A DNA stretch of 13,551 bases. It comes from Gammaproteobacteria bacterium (GTDB lineage: Bacteria; Pseudomonadota; Alphaproteobacteria; UBA828). This document shows positions 1-9,241 of this stretch, piece after piece. The notes beneath the pieces were generated by a model, which saw only the letters and a list, made by a program, of their open reading frames with translations, made no database searches and was not told the origin of the DNA. Both the position numbers and the translations under genes were made by a program. Numbering within the stretch: position 1 is the first letter of the stretch; every line of letters begins with the position of its first letter. Where the stretch lies: the NCBI GenBank assembly GCA_002714015.1, contig PAWF01000027.1, positions 12,711 through 26,261 on the forward strand, given 5' to 3'.

Positions 1-912
1 TGCAGTAGAAGAAAATTTATTTGTAATAATATGACCGTTTTCCATTAAGACCTTTGTATTTTCAAGACCAAGGTTTTCTACATTTCCTACTATTCCTACT
101 GCTAGTATTACATGGTCAATTACTTCATGGATATTTCCCCCATTATTTGATTCAATATTTGCATGAATTTTATTCTTCTTAATTTCAATTGTATTAACCT
201 TCGAGTTTACTAATAGTTTAATGCCCTCTTTTTCAAAAATGTTTGCTGCAAAGTCTGATATATCTCTATCTTCAGCTGGTAAAATTTGCTCGAGTAATTC
301 TACCACCGTTACATCTGTTCCTAGATCTCGATAGAAACTAGCAAACTCCATACCTATAGCACCTGAACCAACAATTAAAATAGAGTTGGGTATTTTTTTT
401 GGTAACATTGCATGCTTATATGTCCATATATTTTTTCCATCAGGTTTTATATTAGGTAATTCCCTAGGTCTTGCGCCTGTAGCTAAAATTATATTTGGGC
501 TTGAAATTATTTGATCTTTATTACCGTTATTAAAGTTCATGGTCAGAGTGTTTTTGCCACTAATTTTAGCATGTGCATTGAATACTGTTATCTTATTTTT
601 TTTCATTAAGTGCTTAATGCCATTACTTAATTGATCTGCAACAGCTCGACTTCTCGCTACTATTTTTTCTAAATCTATTTTTATATTTGTTGCTGATATC
701 CCAAATTCATCAAGTCTTTCTAATGAGTGACAAATTTCGGCTGAGCGGAGTAATGTTTTTGTGGGTATGCATCCCCAATTGAGGCATACACCCCCAAGGC
801 TTTCTTTTTCAATTATTGCAGTTTTCAATCCAAGTTGAGCTGCTCTAATTGCAGCGACATAACCTCCTGGACCACCCCCAACAACTATTATATCAAAACT
901 GTCATCAGACAA
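1..912 (-). CDS. lpdA: Dihydrolipoyl dehydrogenase (E3 of pyruvate dehydrogenase complex), C-terminus cut by window edge
   Basis: Flavoprotein that reoxidises the dihydrolipoyl groups of E2 and passes electrons through FAD and a Cys pair to NAD+. Translation from 912 gives 304 codons with no in-frame stop up to position 1. Seen: N-terminal FAD-binding GGGPGG (residues 12-17), redox-active disulfide in GGVCLNWGCIPTK (Cys43, Cys48), ATGARPR, and the NAD-binding GSGAIG (182-187). Family members are about 465 residues, so roughly 160 are missing, including the dimer-interface domain with the catalytic His-Glu pair. The start is TTG: AAGGA lies 8 nt upstream, the product begins just before the FAD motif as expected, and no ATG is available near it. 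It is the last pdh gene, 34 nt after pdhC, which argues for a PDH-dedicated E3 rather than the 2-oxoglutarate dehydrogenase one. Family call is firm. Confidence 0.95.
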   Translation of the reverse strand, partial: MSDDSFDIIVVGGGPGGYVAAIRAAQLGLKTAIIEKESLGGVCLNWGCIPTKTLLRSAEICHSLERLDEFGISATNIKIDLEKIVARSRAVADQLSNGIKHLMKKNKITVFNAHAKISGKNTLTMNFNNGNKDQIISSPNIILATGARPRELPNIKPDGKNIWTYKHAMLPKKIPNSILIVGSGAIGMEFASFYRDLGTDVTVVELLEQILPAEDRDISDFAANIFEKEGIKLLVNSKVNTIEIKKNKIHANIESNNGGNIHEVIDHVILAVGIVGNVENLGLENTKVLMENGHIITNKFSSTA

Positions 913-920
913 GATTAAAT

Positions 921-925
921 TCCTT
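921..925 (-). promoter_or_regulatory. Ribosome binding site that sets the TTG start of lpdA
   Basis: Minus-strand AAGGA, 8 nt before the TTG at 912. With no in-frame ATG near the N-terminus, this motif is the main support for a TTG start. Confidence 0.7.
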
Positions 926-946
926 TTAAGCTTACAATAGTATTAT

Positions 947-2233
947 TTAAAGCAGCATAGTTAGTGGTTCTTCAATAAGGTTTTTTAAAACTTCTAAAAA
1001 GTTTGCTGCTGTAGCCCCATCTACAACACGATGGTCTACTGATAGAGAACAACTCATAACTGTAGCTACTGCCAATGCTCCATCTTTAACAATTGGACGT
1101 TGACTAGCTTCTCCAACAGCTAATATCATAGCTTGGGGTGGATTTATTATAGCCTTGAATTCTTTAATCCCAAACATTCCTAGGTTTGAAATACTAAAAC
1201 TACCACCTTGATATTCGTCAGGTGATAAGCCCATTGGCTTTTCACGAGCACGTTTTGCTAAGTTACTAATAGTTTTTGAGATGTTTTCTAACCCCAAATT
1301 ATCCGCATTTTTAATAACAGGAGTTATAAGACCATCTTCTATAGAAACTGCAACGGAAATATCTATTGTTGAATATTGTCTATATACTCCACCATTAACC
1401 CATGATGCATTACACTCAGGCACCTTGCGTAACGCTAAAGCGCAAGCTCTTATAACAAAATCATTTACTGATAGATTATAGTTTTCTGAGAGTAAGTTAA
1501 GTTCCTTTCGTGTCTTTAAAAGTTCATCAACCTCACAATCAATTGTAAGATAAAAATGTGGGACTTGTTGTTTTGATTCTTGCAATCTAGATGCGATCAC
1601 TTTTCGCATATTACTAATTTTTGTATCTCGATATTGTGCGTTACTATATTCCAATACGGGCACATCATGATCATCAATATGTTCAGGTTTAGTTACATCT
1701 AAAGTTTGTAAAGTTAAATTGTCAGAAATAGCTCTTTCAATGTCTTGTTTTACAATTCTTCCACTTGGACCTGATCCAGAAATATTGGCGAGTTCTAAAT
1801 TTGCTTGTTTTGCCATTCTTTTAGCTAAAGGGCTTGCAAAAATTCTCTCTACCGTATTATTCTCTATATTATTATTGGTAGTTTCTAGTTCAGAGGGTAT
1901 GGCAATTTTTTCCTGATTTAATTGTTTTTCTGAGTGTTCATTTTTTTTACCTTCTGTGGATTTTCCTAAACCTAAATCAGAAGCTTCTTCGCCTTCTTCT
2001 AAAATTATTCCTATAACGGTATTGACTTCCACATTCTCAGTTCCTGTAGGAATAATAATTTTTCCAAGTATTCCCTCATCAACAGATTCTACTTCCATTG
2101 TAGCTTTATCAGTTTCTATCTCACAGAGTAAGTCTCCAGGAGAGATGCTATCACCCTCGTTTTTTAACCAGTTAGCAACATTTCCCTCTGTCATGGTTGG
2201 GGATAGAGCCGGCATTAGAATGTTTATTGGCAT
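947..2233 (-). CDS. pdhC: Dihydrolipoamide acetyltransferase (E2 of pyruvate dehydrogenase complex)
   Basis: Transfers the acetyl group from the lipoyl arm to CoA and forms the core of the PDH complex. The 428-residue protein has one lipoyl domain (about 1-80; lipoylated Lys43 in ETDKA), an Ala-poor, Asn/Glu-rich linker, a peripheral-subunit binding domain (about 130-168, FASPLAKRMAKQ...GSGPSGRIVKQDI) and the catalytic domain (about 210-428) ending with the active-site DHRVVDG (His401). The frame is open upstream to an ATG at 2278, but the start at 2233 is chosen: it has AGAAGGA 7 nt upstream and gives the family-typical MPINILMPALSPTM N-terminus, whereas the extra 15 residues resemble nothing in the family. 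It lies 57 nt after pdhB and 34 nt before lpdA, in one operon. A single lipoyl domain is normal for the alphaproteobacterial and mitochondrial type. Confidence 0.97.
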   Translation of the reverse strand: MPINILMPALSPTMTEGNVANWLKNEGDSISPGDLLCEIETDKATMEVESVDEGILGKIIIPTGTENVEVNTVIGIILEEGEEASDLGLGKSTEGKKNEHSEKQLNQEKIAIPSELETTNNNIENNTVERIFASPLAKRMAKQANLELANISGSGPSGRIVKQDIERAISDNLTLQTLDVTKPEHIDDHDVPVLEYSNAQYRDTKISNMRKVIASRLQESKQQVPHFYLTIDCEVDELLKTRKELNLLSENYNLSVNDFVIRACALALRKVPECNASWVNGGVYRQYSTIDISVAVSIEDGLITPVIKNADNLGLENISKTISNLAKRAREKPMGLSPDEYQGGSFSISNLGMFGIKEFKAIINPPQAMILAVGEASQRPIVKDGALAVATVMSCSLSVDHRVVDGATAANFLEVLKNLIEEPLTMLL

Positions 2234-2240
2234 ATTTTTG

Positions 2241-2247
2241 TCCTTCT
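2241..2247 (-). promoter_or_regulatory. Ribosome binding site that sets the pdhC start
   Basis: Minus-strand AGAAGGA, 7 nt before the ATG at 2233. It favours this ATG over the in-frame ATG at 2278. Confidence 0.75.
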
Positions 2248-2290
2248 CATAAAGGCAATCTCTTAATGATAATAGCAATTCATTTGTTAA

Positions 2291-3274
2291 TTAATGTTCA
2301 TTGCAGACATTACGCACTGCTTGGGCAATATCTGATACCTGTGGTAATGCTGCTACTTCCAGGTTTTCTGCATAGGGAAGCGGTATATCTATACCTGTTA
2401 CTCTTTCTATTGGAGCGTCGAGGTAGTCAAATGCATATTTAATTGTTGTTGCTGCAATTTCAGCTCCTATTCCGGATGTGGGCCACCCCTCTTCAACTGT
2501 AATTAATTTATTAGTTTTTTTCACTGAATTTATAATTGTTTCTACATCAAGGGGACGAATCGTACGTAAATCAATTACTTCTATGTTAATGCCCTCACTA
2601 GAGAGAAGCTCGGCTGCTTCCAAGGCTTTAGCTACCATTATTGAAAAAGCAGTTATTGTTATATCAGAACCTGTTCGAACTATCTTACTCTTTCCAATTG
2701 GGACAACTATATTTTCACCATTTGGAACCTCAAATGATTCACCATATAAAAGTTCATTCTCTAAAAATATTACTGGGTTTGGGTCACGTATTGCTGCTTT
2801 TAAAAGACCTTTTGCATCTGAAGCTGACCAAGGACTAATAACTTTTAGTCCCGGTATATGTGAATACCAGCTTGCAAAGCATTGGGAGTGTTGAGCTCCA
2901 ACCCTTGAGGCTGCTCCATTTGGACCTCGAAATACAATTGGTACATTAATTAATCCTCCAGACATATATAATGTCTTAGCAGCAGAATTGATAATATGAT
3001 CTATTGATTGTAGTGCGAAATTAAAAGTCATAAACTCAACTATAGGCTTTAGCCCAGCCATTGCAGCTCCAACCCCAAGCCCAGTAAAGCCTGCTTCCGT
3101 TATAGGAGTATCTACTATGCGTGAATTTCCAAATTCTTCCAATAATCCTTGGCTAACCTTGTATGCTCCTTGATATTCAGCTACTTCTTCACCAATAAGG
3201 CACACATTTTCATCTAGCCTCATTTCTTCTGCTATGGCATCTCGTAGTGCTTCTCTAACTGTTAGTTCTGGCAT
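2291..3274 (-). CDS. pdhB: Pyruvate dehydrogenase E1 component, beta subunit (no lipoyl domain)
   Basis: Beta half of the thiamine-diphosphate enzyme that decarboxylates pyruvate and reductively acetylates E2. The 327 residues begin directly with the transketolase-type pyrimidine-binding domain: [11 protein letters not shown], then [15 protein letters not shown] with the Glu29/Glu30 region that contacts the cofactor pyrimidine, then [17 protein letters not shown] and [14 protein letters not shown]. The C-terminal transketolase domain follows (about 200-320; [15 protein letters not shown]). Many alphaproteobacterial PdhB proteins carry an extra N-terminal lipoyl domain and linker, giving about 460 residues; this one does not, and matches the shorter mitochondrial and Rickettsia form. 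The ATG at 3274 has AAAGG 8 nt upstream and lies 24 nt after pdhA. Confidence 0.97.
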   Translation of the reverse strand: MPELTVREALRDAIAEEMRLDENVCLIGEEVAEYQGAYKVSQGLLEEFGNSRIVDTPITEAGFTGLGVGAAMAGLKPIVEFMTFNFALQSIDHIINSAAKTLYMSGGLINVPIVFRGPNGAASRVGAQHSQCFASWYSHIPGLKVISPWSASDAKGLLKAAIRDPNPVIFLENELLYGESFEVPNGENIVVPIGKSKIVRTGSDITITAFSIMVAKALEAAELLSSEGINIEVIDLRTIRPLDVETIINSVKKTNKLITVEEGWPTSGIGAEIAATTIKYAFDYLDAPIERVTGIDIPLPYAENLEVAALPQVSDIAQAVRNVCNEH

Positions 3275-3298
3275 AACTTCTACCTTTAAAAAGACCTA

Positions 3299-4312
3299 TT
3301 AGACTAGCACATCAGTTGTAAGCGAACTTATGTTGGGCTCCGGACTATCTTGAGCTATATCTGCTGACAAACTAATTTTTTGCCTAATTTCCTTATCAAT
3401 TTCTTTCAACTTATCTTCTGAGGCTAAGTTATTTTTCAATATTATTGCCTTTATATATTCTATTGGATCTCGTTCATGGCGCATTTTACTCACTTCTTCT
3501 TTAGAACGATACTTAGCTGGGTCAGACATGGAATGTCCTCTAAAACGATAAGTCATTAATTCAAGTAGGATAGGACCTTTCCCTGAACGACAATATTTAA
3601 TTGCTTTATCTGCTGCTTTATGAACCGCAATAACATCCATTCCATCCACTTGTTCGCCAGGGATCCCAAAAGCGGCTCCGCGACTATACAATTCCTCTAC
3701 TGCTGTTGATCTTGAGACCGATGTACCCATAGCATATTGGTTATTTTCTATAATATAGATAATTGGCAGTTTCCAAAGTGCAGCCATATTAAAAGCTTCG
3801 AAGACTTGCCCTTGATTTGCTGCGCCGTCCCCAAAATAGGTAATACTTACATTATTTAACTTTTTATATTTGCTAGCAAATGCAAGCCCTGTTCCAAGAG
3901 GTACTTGCGCACCTACTATCCCATGACCACCATAAAAGCTTCCCTTTATAAACATATGCATGGAGCCACCTTTGCCTTCAGAAACACCATCAGTTTTTCC
4001 GGTTAATTCGGACATTACCTTTTCTGGTGGTGAACCTGCAGCTAGCATATGACCATGGCATCGATAGCCTGTAATCACCATATCTCCTGGTTCTAAAGCA
4101 GACTGTATACCTGTTACTACAGCCTCTTGGCCAATATAAAGGTGGCAAAAGCCACCTATTATACCCATTCCATAAAGCTGACCGGCTTTTTCTTCAAAGC
4201 GACGTATAAGTAGCATTTTTTCTAAGTATTTGAGAAGTATATCTCCGGACAATTCAGTGTATATAATGTCTTTAGTTTGCCCAGTTTTTTTATTTTTCTT
4301 TTTGGCGGTCAT
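3299..4312 (-). CDS. pdhA: Pyruvate dehydrogenase E1 component, alpha subunit
   Basis: Alpha half of pyruvate dehydrogenase, carrying the thiamine-diphosphate/Mg2+ site; pairs with PdhB as a heterotetramer. The 337-residue length is standard for the short (alpha/beta) E1 type. Seen: GFCHLYIGQEAV (54-65), GYRCHGHML (82-90), GKGGSMHM (113-120), the TPP motif from GDGAANQG (161-168) to ENN (189-191), and the loop YRFRGHSMSDPAKYR (255-269), which in the mitochondrial enzyme holds regulatory serines. The N-terminal 15 residues are Lys-rich and not conserved. The start at 4312 has a strong GAGGAG 5 nt upstream (4318-4323). As first gene of pdhABC-lpdA, with 223 nt of noncoding DNA in front, it probably has its own promoter. 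Confidence 0.97.
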   Translation of the reverse strand: MTAKKKNKKTGQTKDIIYTELSGDILLKYLEKMLLIRRFEEKAGQLYGMGIIGGFCHLYIGQEAVVTGIQSALEPGDMVITGYRCHGHMLAAGSPPEKVMSELTGKTDGVSEGKGGSMHMFIKGSFYGGHGIVGAQVPLGTGLAFASKYKKLNNVSITYFGDGAANQGQVFEAFNMAALWKLPIIYIIENNQYAMGTSVSRSTAVEELYSRGAAFGIPGEQVDGMDVIAVHKAADKAIKYCRSGKGPILLELMTYRFRGHSMSDPAKYRSKEEVSKMRHERDPIEYIKAIILKNNLASEDKLKEIDKEIRQKISLSADIAQDSPEPNISSLTTDVLV

Positions 4313-4535
4313 TTAGTCTCCTCAAAGACGTAACACTTCTGAAAATTAATATATTTGTGTTTAACATTATGAATTTTCGTACATAAAATGGTTATGTTCT
4401 TAAATATAGTTGTAAATATGCTCAAAGGCTAATGATTCGAGGTCTAATTTACAATCTAGCCTATAAAATACTTAGCAAGCTAAATATAAATTATTAAATT
4501 ATAATATTATTTTATAATATAAAATATATGGTTTA
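4313..4535. other. Intergenic region between ftsB and pdhA, presumed pdh promoter region
   Basis: 223 nt without a plausible gene and very AT-rich, especially 4490-4530, where TTATAATAT occurs twice within about 21 nt. It is the longest gap on the minus-strand side of the window and lies directly before the pdhABC-lpdA genes, so a promoter is expected. I cannot pick one minus-strand -35/-10 pair with confidence because A/T-rich hexamers are everywhere. A short palindrome TTAGC-AA-GCTAA sits at 4472-4483. No riboswitch or strong GC-rich terminator is visible. Confidence 0.4.
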
Positions 4536-4551
4536 CTATTTATTAAATAGT
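4535..4551 (-). repeat. Perfect inverted repeat over the ftsB stop codon
   Basis: ACTATTTA-T-TAAATAGT, 8-nt arms around one central base, covering the last ftsB codons and the TAG stop. As RNA it could form about a 7-bp A-U hairpin. No U-run follows, so terminator function is doubtful, and chance is possible in such AT-rich DNA. Confidence 0.35.
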
Positions 4552-4850
4552 ATAACCTCATCATTACGTATTTTATTTAAAACTATTCTTACACGTTCAT
4601 CCAGCAGATCAAGATCAAGGCTTTCGGGTCTAAGCATAGAAGCTCTATGGTTTAACTCTTTATATCTTGTTCTAAGTGCAGCTAATTCTATGTTTGCTGA
4701 TTCAATTTGTTGGCTTTTCTGAATCCAAGTTATTAAACCTCGATCACCTTGGACTACATGATACCCAAAGTATACCAAAGCCAAGGCTCCAAGTAATGGT
4801 CCAATAATATATCTAGAACGGACATTTATTTCACGAATCGCAGAAGTCAT
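4536..4850 (-). CDS. ftsB: Septum formation initiator FtsB/DivIC family cell division protein
   Basis: Small bitopic inner-membrane protein that joins FtsL and FtsQ in the divisome and helps activate septal peptidoglycan synthesis. The 104 residues comprise a short cytoplasmic N-terminus with Arg residues, one membrane segment (about 15-33), the family's post-membrane signature YHVVQGDRGL (30-39), a coiled-coil stretch (about 42-72; QQIESANIELAALRTRYKEL), and the C-terminal RPESLDLDLLDERVR. The position between eno and pdhA is the usual alphaproteobacterial place for this gene. ATG 4850 is the only reasonable start, since a stop codon lies in frame five codons upstream. No Shine-Dalgarno motif precedes it; instead a hairpin-forming repeat ends 8 nt before the ATG. 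Assignment rests on layout, signature and context. Confidence 0.88.
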   Translation of the reverse strand: MTSAIREINVRSRYIIGPLLGALALVYFGYHVVQGDRGLITWIQKSQQIESANIELAALRTRYKELNHRASMLRPESLDLDLLDERVRIVLNKIRNDEVILFNK

Positions 4851-4858
4851 ATATGCAG

Positions 4859-4899
4859 CGAATCATAACTGATTCGTTAATGCAATATCGATTCGTTAA
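4859..4899 (-). repeat. Direct and inverted repeat cluster in the eno-ftsB gap, just upstream of the ftsB start
   Basis: On the plus strand GATTCGTTAA occurs twice (4871-4880 and 4890-4899), 19 nt apart, and CGAATCA (4859-4865) is the reverse complement of TGATTCG (4870-4876) with a 4-nt loop. In the minus-strand mRNA, either CGAATC copy could pair with the same TGATTCG arm, giving two mutually exclusive hairpins. The arm ends 8 nt before the ftsB ATG, where a ribosome site would normally lie. Function unknown. Confidence 0.55.
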
Positions 4900-4919
4900 A
4901 AAATTAAATTTATTTAATT
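4898..4919 (-). terminator. Possible weak AT-only terminator after eno
   Basis: Two bases after the eno stop, the minus strand reads AATTAAAT-AA-ATTTAATT (8-nt arms, 4902-4919) followed by a six-T run (4903-4898). The shape fits an intrinsic terminator, but the stem has no G-C pair, so at most partial termination before ftsB is expected. Confidence 0.35.
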
Positions 4920-4920
4920 A

Positions 4921-6249
<1,329 letters not shown>

Positions 6250-7083
6250 TTAATTATTAGATTTGGCTATTCTATCAAAGGCTTTTAACTCATCAATTAA
6301 TGGAGGCAAATCAGATAGGTGAAGCATATTTGGTCCATCAGAGGGGGCATTATCTGGGTCTGGGTGTGTTTCAAGAAATACCGCGGCTACACCAATTGCC
6401 ACTGCTGCTTTAGATAGTATAGGAACAAATTCTCTTTCACCGCCTGAGCTAGTTCCCTTTCCTCCGGGTTGCTGGACTGAATGTGTAGCATCAAATACAA
6501 CTGGATACCCAGTTTTTGATAAAATTGGCAAAGAGCGCATATCAGATATTAGAGTATTATAGCCAAAACTAGTCCCTCTTTCACAAAGCAAAATATTATT
6601 GTTACCTGTTTCTGAAATTTTGTTCACAACATTTTGCATGTCCCAGGGCGCAAGGAATTGTCCTTTTTTTATATTTATAGCTTTTCCAGTAGCTGCTGCT
6701 GCAATAAGCAGGTCAGTTTGACGACACAAAAAAGCAGGTATTTGAATAATATCAACGTGCTTACCAACTGGTTCACAATGACTCACATCATGAACATCTG
6801 TTATTACAGGGCAGCCTAAAGTTTCTCTTACCTCTGCTAGAATTTCTAAGCCGTCTTTAATCCCAATGCCTCTTGGGCTTTGAGAACTACTTCGATTGGC
6901 TTTATCAAATGAGCTTTTATATATAAAAGAAATATTTTTAGATTTTGTCAGTTCTACAAGGGAGTGAGCTACTTCTAAGGCATGGTTTCTACTTTCAATT
7001 GCACAAGGACCAGCAATAAGTGTCAATGGTAAATCATTTGCTATTTGAAAGGAGCCTATATTGATTTTATAATTTTTTGTCAT
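6250..7083 (-). CDS. kdsA: 3-deoxy-8-phosphooctulonate (Kdo-8-P) synthase, metal-dependent class
   Basis: Condenses phosphoenolpyruvate with arabinose 5-phosphate to Kdo-8-phosphate, the committed step to the Kdo of lipopolysaccharide inner core. The 277 residues form one TIM-barrel domain: AGPCAIES (24-31), YKSSFDKANRSS (55-66), ITDVHD (94-99), IPAFLCRQTDLL (115-126), KKGQFLAPWDM (139-149), CERGTSFGYN (167-176), DATHSVQQPGG (198-208). Cys27, His201, Glu238 and Asp249 have exactly the spacing of the Aquifex metal ligands (Cys11, His185, Glu222, Asp233), so this should be the metal-dependent class rather than the E. coli type, which has Asn in place of the Cys. The start at 7083 lies 16 nt after pyrG without a clear Shine-Dalgarno, so translation may be coupled to pyrG. 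Confidence 0.97.
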   Translation of the reverse strand: MTKNYKINIGSFQIANDLPLTLIAGPCAIESRNHALEVAHSLVELTKSKNISFIYKSSFDKANRSSSQSPRGIGIKDGLEILAEVRETLGCPVITDVHDVSHCEPVGKHVDIIQIPAFLCRQTDLLIAAAATGKAINIKKGQFLAPWDMQNVVNKISETGNNNILLCERGTSFGYNTLISDMRSLPILSKTGYPVVFDATHSVQQPGGKGTSSGGEREFVPILSKAAVAIGVAAVFLETHPDPDNAPSDGPNMLHLSDLPPLIDELKAFDRIAKSNN

Positions 7084-7099
7084 GAATCTAATTACTACA

Positions 7100-8728
7100 T
7101 TAAACTAATCTTGATTGGTCAACTGCTGCTTCAATGAAGCTTGAGAAAAGTGGGTGTGGATCAAATGGTTTAGATTTTAATTCTGGATGGAATTGAACGC
7201 CAATAAACCAGGGGTGATCAGAGCGTTCAATAATTTCAGGAAGTTCGCCATCTGGAGAAAAACCTGAAAATTTAAGACCAGCTTCAATAAGTTGATTTCT
7301 ATAATTTATATTAACCTCATATCTGTGCCTATGTCGTTCAGAAATAGTTTTTTCTTTATAAATTTTACTTGCTTTGCTATCTGGATCTAACACAGCATCA
7401 TATGAACCTAGGCGCATTGTGCCGCCAAGATTATCTTTTGATGAACGTTGTTCGATCTTTCCACTAGCCTGCCATTCAGTTAAGAGACCTATTACCGGGT
7501 GTTGGCAAGGACCAAATTCACTTGATGACGCTTGTTTTATTCCGGCCATGTTTCTAGCAGTTTCAATTACTGCAAGTTGCATGCCTAGGCAGATTCCAAA
7601 ATAAGGGATGCGTTTAGTCCTAGCAAAGGTTACTGCGGAAATTTTTCCCTCTGCACCACGTTCTCCAAAACCTCCAGGAACTAAGATACCATGAACTGAT
7701 TCTAATATTTGTATTGCATTATCAGTTTCAAATATATCTGCATCTATCCATTTGAGGTTAACACTTACATTGTTCGCTAAACCTCCATGGACAAGAGCCT
7801 CTGATAGTGATTTATAAGCATCTTGTAAGCCTGTATATTTACCTACAATTCCTATATTTACATTTCCCTCTGGTTGTCGGGCGCGTTTAACAATATTTTT
7901 CCAAGCAGAGAAATCAGGATTTTTATTATTATTAATTTTGAAATGCTTTAAAACTTCTATATCAAATCCTTGTTCGTGATAGCTAATTGGTACTTCGTAA
8001 ATACTCTCAACATCTAGGGCTGGAATTACCCTTTCGTGAGGAACATTGCAAAATTGTGCGATTTTCTTTCTCTCACCCTCTGGTATTAATCGATCACTTC
8101 GGCACAAGAGGAGATCAGGCTGAATTCCAATCCCTCGAAGTTCTTTCACAGAATGTTGTGTTGGTTTAGTTTTTAATTCGCCTGCAGCTGGGATGTATGG
8201 AAGTAGAGTAAGATGTACAAACATTACTTTATTTCGACCAAGCTCATAACCTATTTGTCTGATTGCTTCAAAAAAGGGTAAGCCTTCAATGTCACCAACC
8301 GTTCCGCCTATTTCTATTAATGCAAAGTCAGTGTTTTGTAGATCACTAGTGATAGCTTCTTTAATTGCATCAGTGACATGAGGTATTACTTGGACAGTTC
8401 CCCCCAAATAATCCCCTCTCCTCTCTTTTGATATGACAGAAGAGTAAATCTTTCCAGCAGTTACACTGTCACTTCGTCTAGCAGGAACTCCTGTAAACCT
8501 CTCGTAATGTCCAAGGTCAAGGTCTGTTTCAGCTCCATCATTTGTTACGTAAACTTCACCATGTTGGTAAGGACTCATGGTTCCAGGGTCAACATTGAGG
8601 TAAGGGTCAAGTTTACGAAGCCGAACGCTATAGCCACGAGCTTGAAGTAGTGCTCCTAGGGCAGCTGAGGACAGCCCTTTACCTAAAGAGGATACTACTC
8701 CACCTGTGATAAAAATAAATTTTGTCAT
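7100..8728 (-). CDS. pyrG: CTP synthase (glutamine-hydrolysing)
   Basis: Converts UTP to CTP using ATP and glutamine nitrogen. The 542 residues are full length. The N-terminal synthetase domain (about 1-265) has the P-loop-like [19 protein letters not shown] (7-25), the [15 protein letters not shown] segment (37-51) and [11 protein letters not shown] (139-149). A class I glutamine amidotransferase domain (about 290-540) carries the oxyanion loop PGGFGERG (351-358), nucleophile Cys380 in GICLGMQ, and His514/Glu516 in [15 protein letters not shown] (466-473) is also conserved. No Shine-Dalgarno is found before the ATG; a possible promoter ends only 11 nt upstream, so the transcript could be nearly leaderless. 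The 95-nt gap after secG is the second largest within the minus-strand run. Its CTP is needed to make CMP-Kdo downstream of KdsA. Confidence 0.98.
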   Translation of the reverse strand: MTKFIFITGGVVSSLGKGLSSAALGALLQARGYSVRLRKLDPYLNVDPGTMSPYQHGEVYVTNDGAETDLDLGHYERFTGVPARRSDSVTAGKIYSSVISKERRGDYLGGTVQVIPHVTDAIKEAITSDLQNTDFALIEIGGTVGDIEGLPFFEAIRQIGYELGRNKVMFVHLTLLPYIPAAGELKTKPTQHSVKELRGIGIQPDLLLCRSDRLIPEGERKKIAQFCNVPHERVIPALDVESIYEVPISYHEQGFDIEVLKHFKINNNKNPDFSAWKNIVKRARQPEGNVNIGIVGKYTGLQDAYKSLSEALVHGGLANNVSVNLKWIDADIFETDNAIQILESVHGILVPGGFGERGAEGKISAVTFARTKRIPYFGICLGMQLAVIETARNMAGIKQASSSEFGPCQHPVIGLLTEWQASGKIEQRSSKDNLGGTMRLGSYDAVLDPDSKASKIYKEKTISERHRHRYEVNINYRNQLIEAGLKFSGFSPDGELPEIIERSDHPWFIGVQFHPELKSKPFDPHPLFSSFIEAAVDQSRLV

Positions 8729-8739
8729 GACGGGAGAAT

Positions 8740-8768
8740 AATTTAGCAGAGCTATGCCGTTACCCCAA
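8740..8768 (-). promoter_or_regulatory. Possible extended -10 promoter immediately upstream of pyrG
   Basis: Minus strand TTGGGG (8768-8763), 17 nt, then TAAATT (8745-8740) preceded by TGC, i.e. an extended TGn -10. The match is partial (3/6 and 4/6 plus TG). Transcription would begin about 5 nt before the ATG. Predicted by eye only. Confidence 0.3.
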
Positions 8769-8823
8769 GCTTTACAATTAAAAAATATAATTTTTCCACG
8801 AAAACTGCAGAATTTATAAGCTG

Positions 8824-9216
8824 TCAGTCATCTAAAAAAGACGGGGTTTTTGTAGAATTAGGGGTTTCAGTATTCGACTCGAGAATTGACTCTAGTGTTT
8901 GTGATGGAACTGTTTCTACTCCATCACCCTTAAGTTCTATGATGGACTCATCGAGAGAATTAGTGCCAGTAGATTCAATAACAGAACTAGTTTCATCAGA
9001 TCTACTGCTCAAAATTGCAAGTACTAAACTTAGGATCATAAATGCTGCAGCTAATCCAGCAGTAATTCGAGTTAAAAAATTTGCTGACCCTCTTGCTGAG
9101 AACATTGCTCCTGGACCGCCTATTCCTAAAGCACCCCCCTCGCTTCGTTGGATTAAGACCGCAGCAATCATAGCAATTGTTACGATTATCATTATGACTA
9201 GTAATATAATTTCCAA
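8824..9216 (-). CDS. secG: Preprotein translocase subunit SecG
   Basis: Small subunit of the SecYEG channel in the inner membrane, aiding SecA-driven export. With the TTG start at 9216 the protein has 130 residues: membrane segment 1 (about 2-22), the conserved cytoplasmic loop [14 protein letters not shown]...[13 protein letters not shown] (21-50), membrane segment 2 (about 51-70), and a 60-residue hydrophilic tail rich in Ser, Thr and Glu. An in-frame ATG at 9267 would overlap tpiA by 26 nt and add 17 residues. TTG is preferred because AGGAG lies 7 nt upstream and because SecG proteins normally start right before the first membrane segment (M-E-I-I-L-L-V-I). Alphaproteobacterial SecG tails are usually long and low-complexity, though often Pro/Ala-rich. 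Neighbours tpiA and pyrG are the classical ones. Confidence 0.93.
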   Translation of the reverse strand: MEIILLVIMIIVTIAMIAAVLIQRSEGGALGIGGPGAMFSARGSANFLTRITAGLAAAFMILSLVLAILSSRSDETSSVIESTGTNSLDESIIELKGDGVETVPSQTLESILESNTETPNSTKTPSFLDD

Positions 9217-9223
9217 CTTTTTT

Positions 9224-9228
9224 CTCCT
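9224..9228 (-). promoter_or_regulatory. Ribosome binding site that sets the TTG start of secG
   Basis: Minus-strand AGGAG with 7-nt spacing to the TTG at 9216, lying in the 25-nt gap after the tpiA stop. No comparable motif was noted before the alternative ATG at 9267. Confidence 0.75.
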
Positions 9229-9241
9229 GAGGGCTCTTAGT

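Noticed and set aside
2234..2278. N-terminal 15-residue extension of pdhC from the ATG at 2278
   Set aside because: A good ribosome site precedes the inner ATG at 2233, which gives the conserved lipoyl-domain N-terminus.
4495..4530. AT-rich tract with TTATAATAT repeats before pdhA as a specific -10 box or an origin-like element
   Set aside because: Many overlapping TATAAT-like hexamers and no paired -35 or DnaA-box motif; cannot be assigned.
8781..8795. AAAAAT-ATA-ATTTTT inverted repeat between secG and pyrG as a terminator
   Set aside because: Only six A-T pairs and no clean U-run after the stem; expected by chance in this AT-rich gap.
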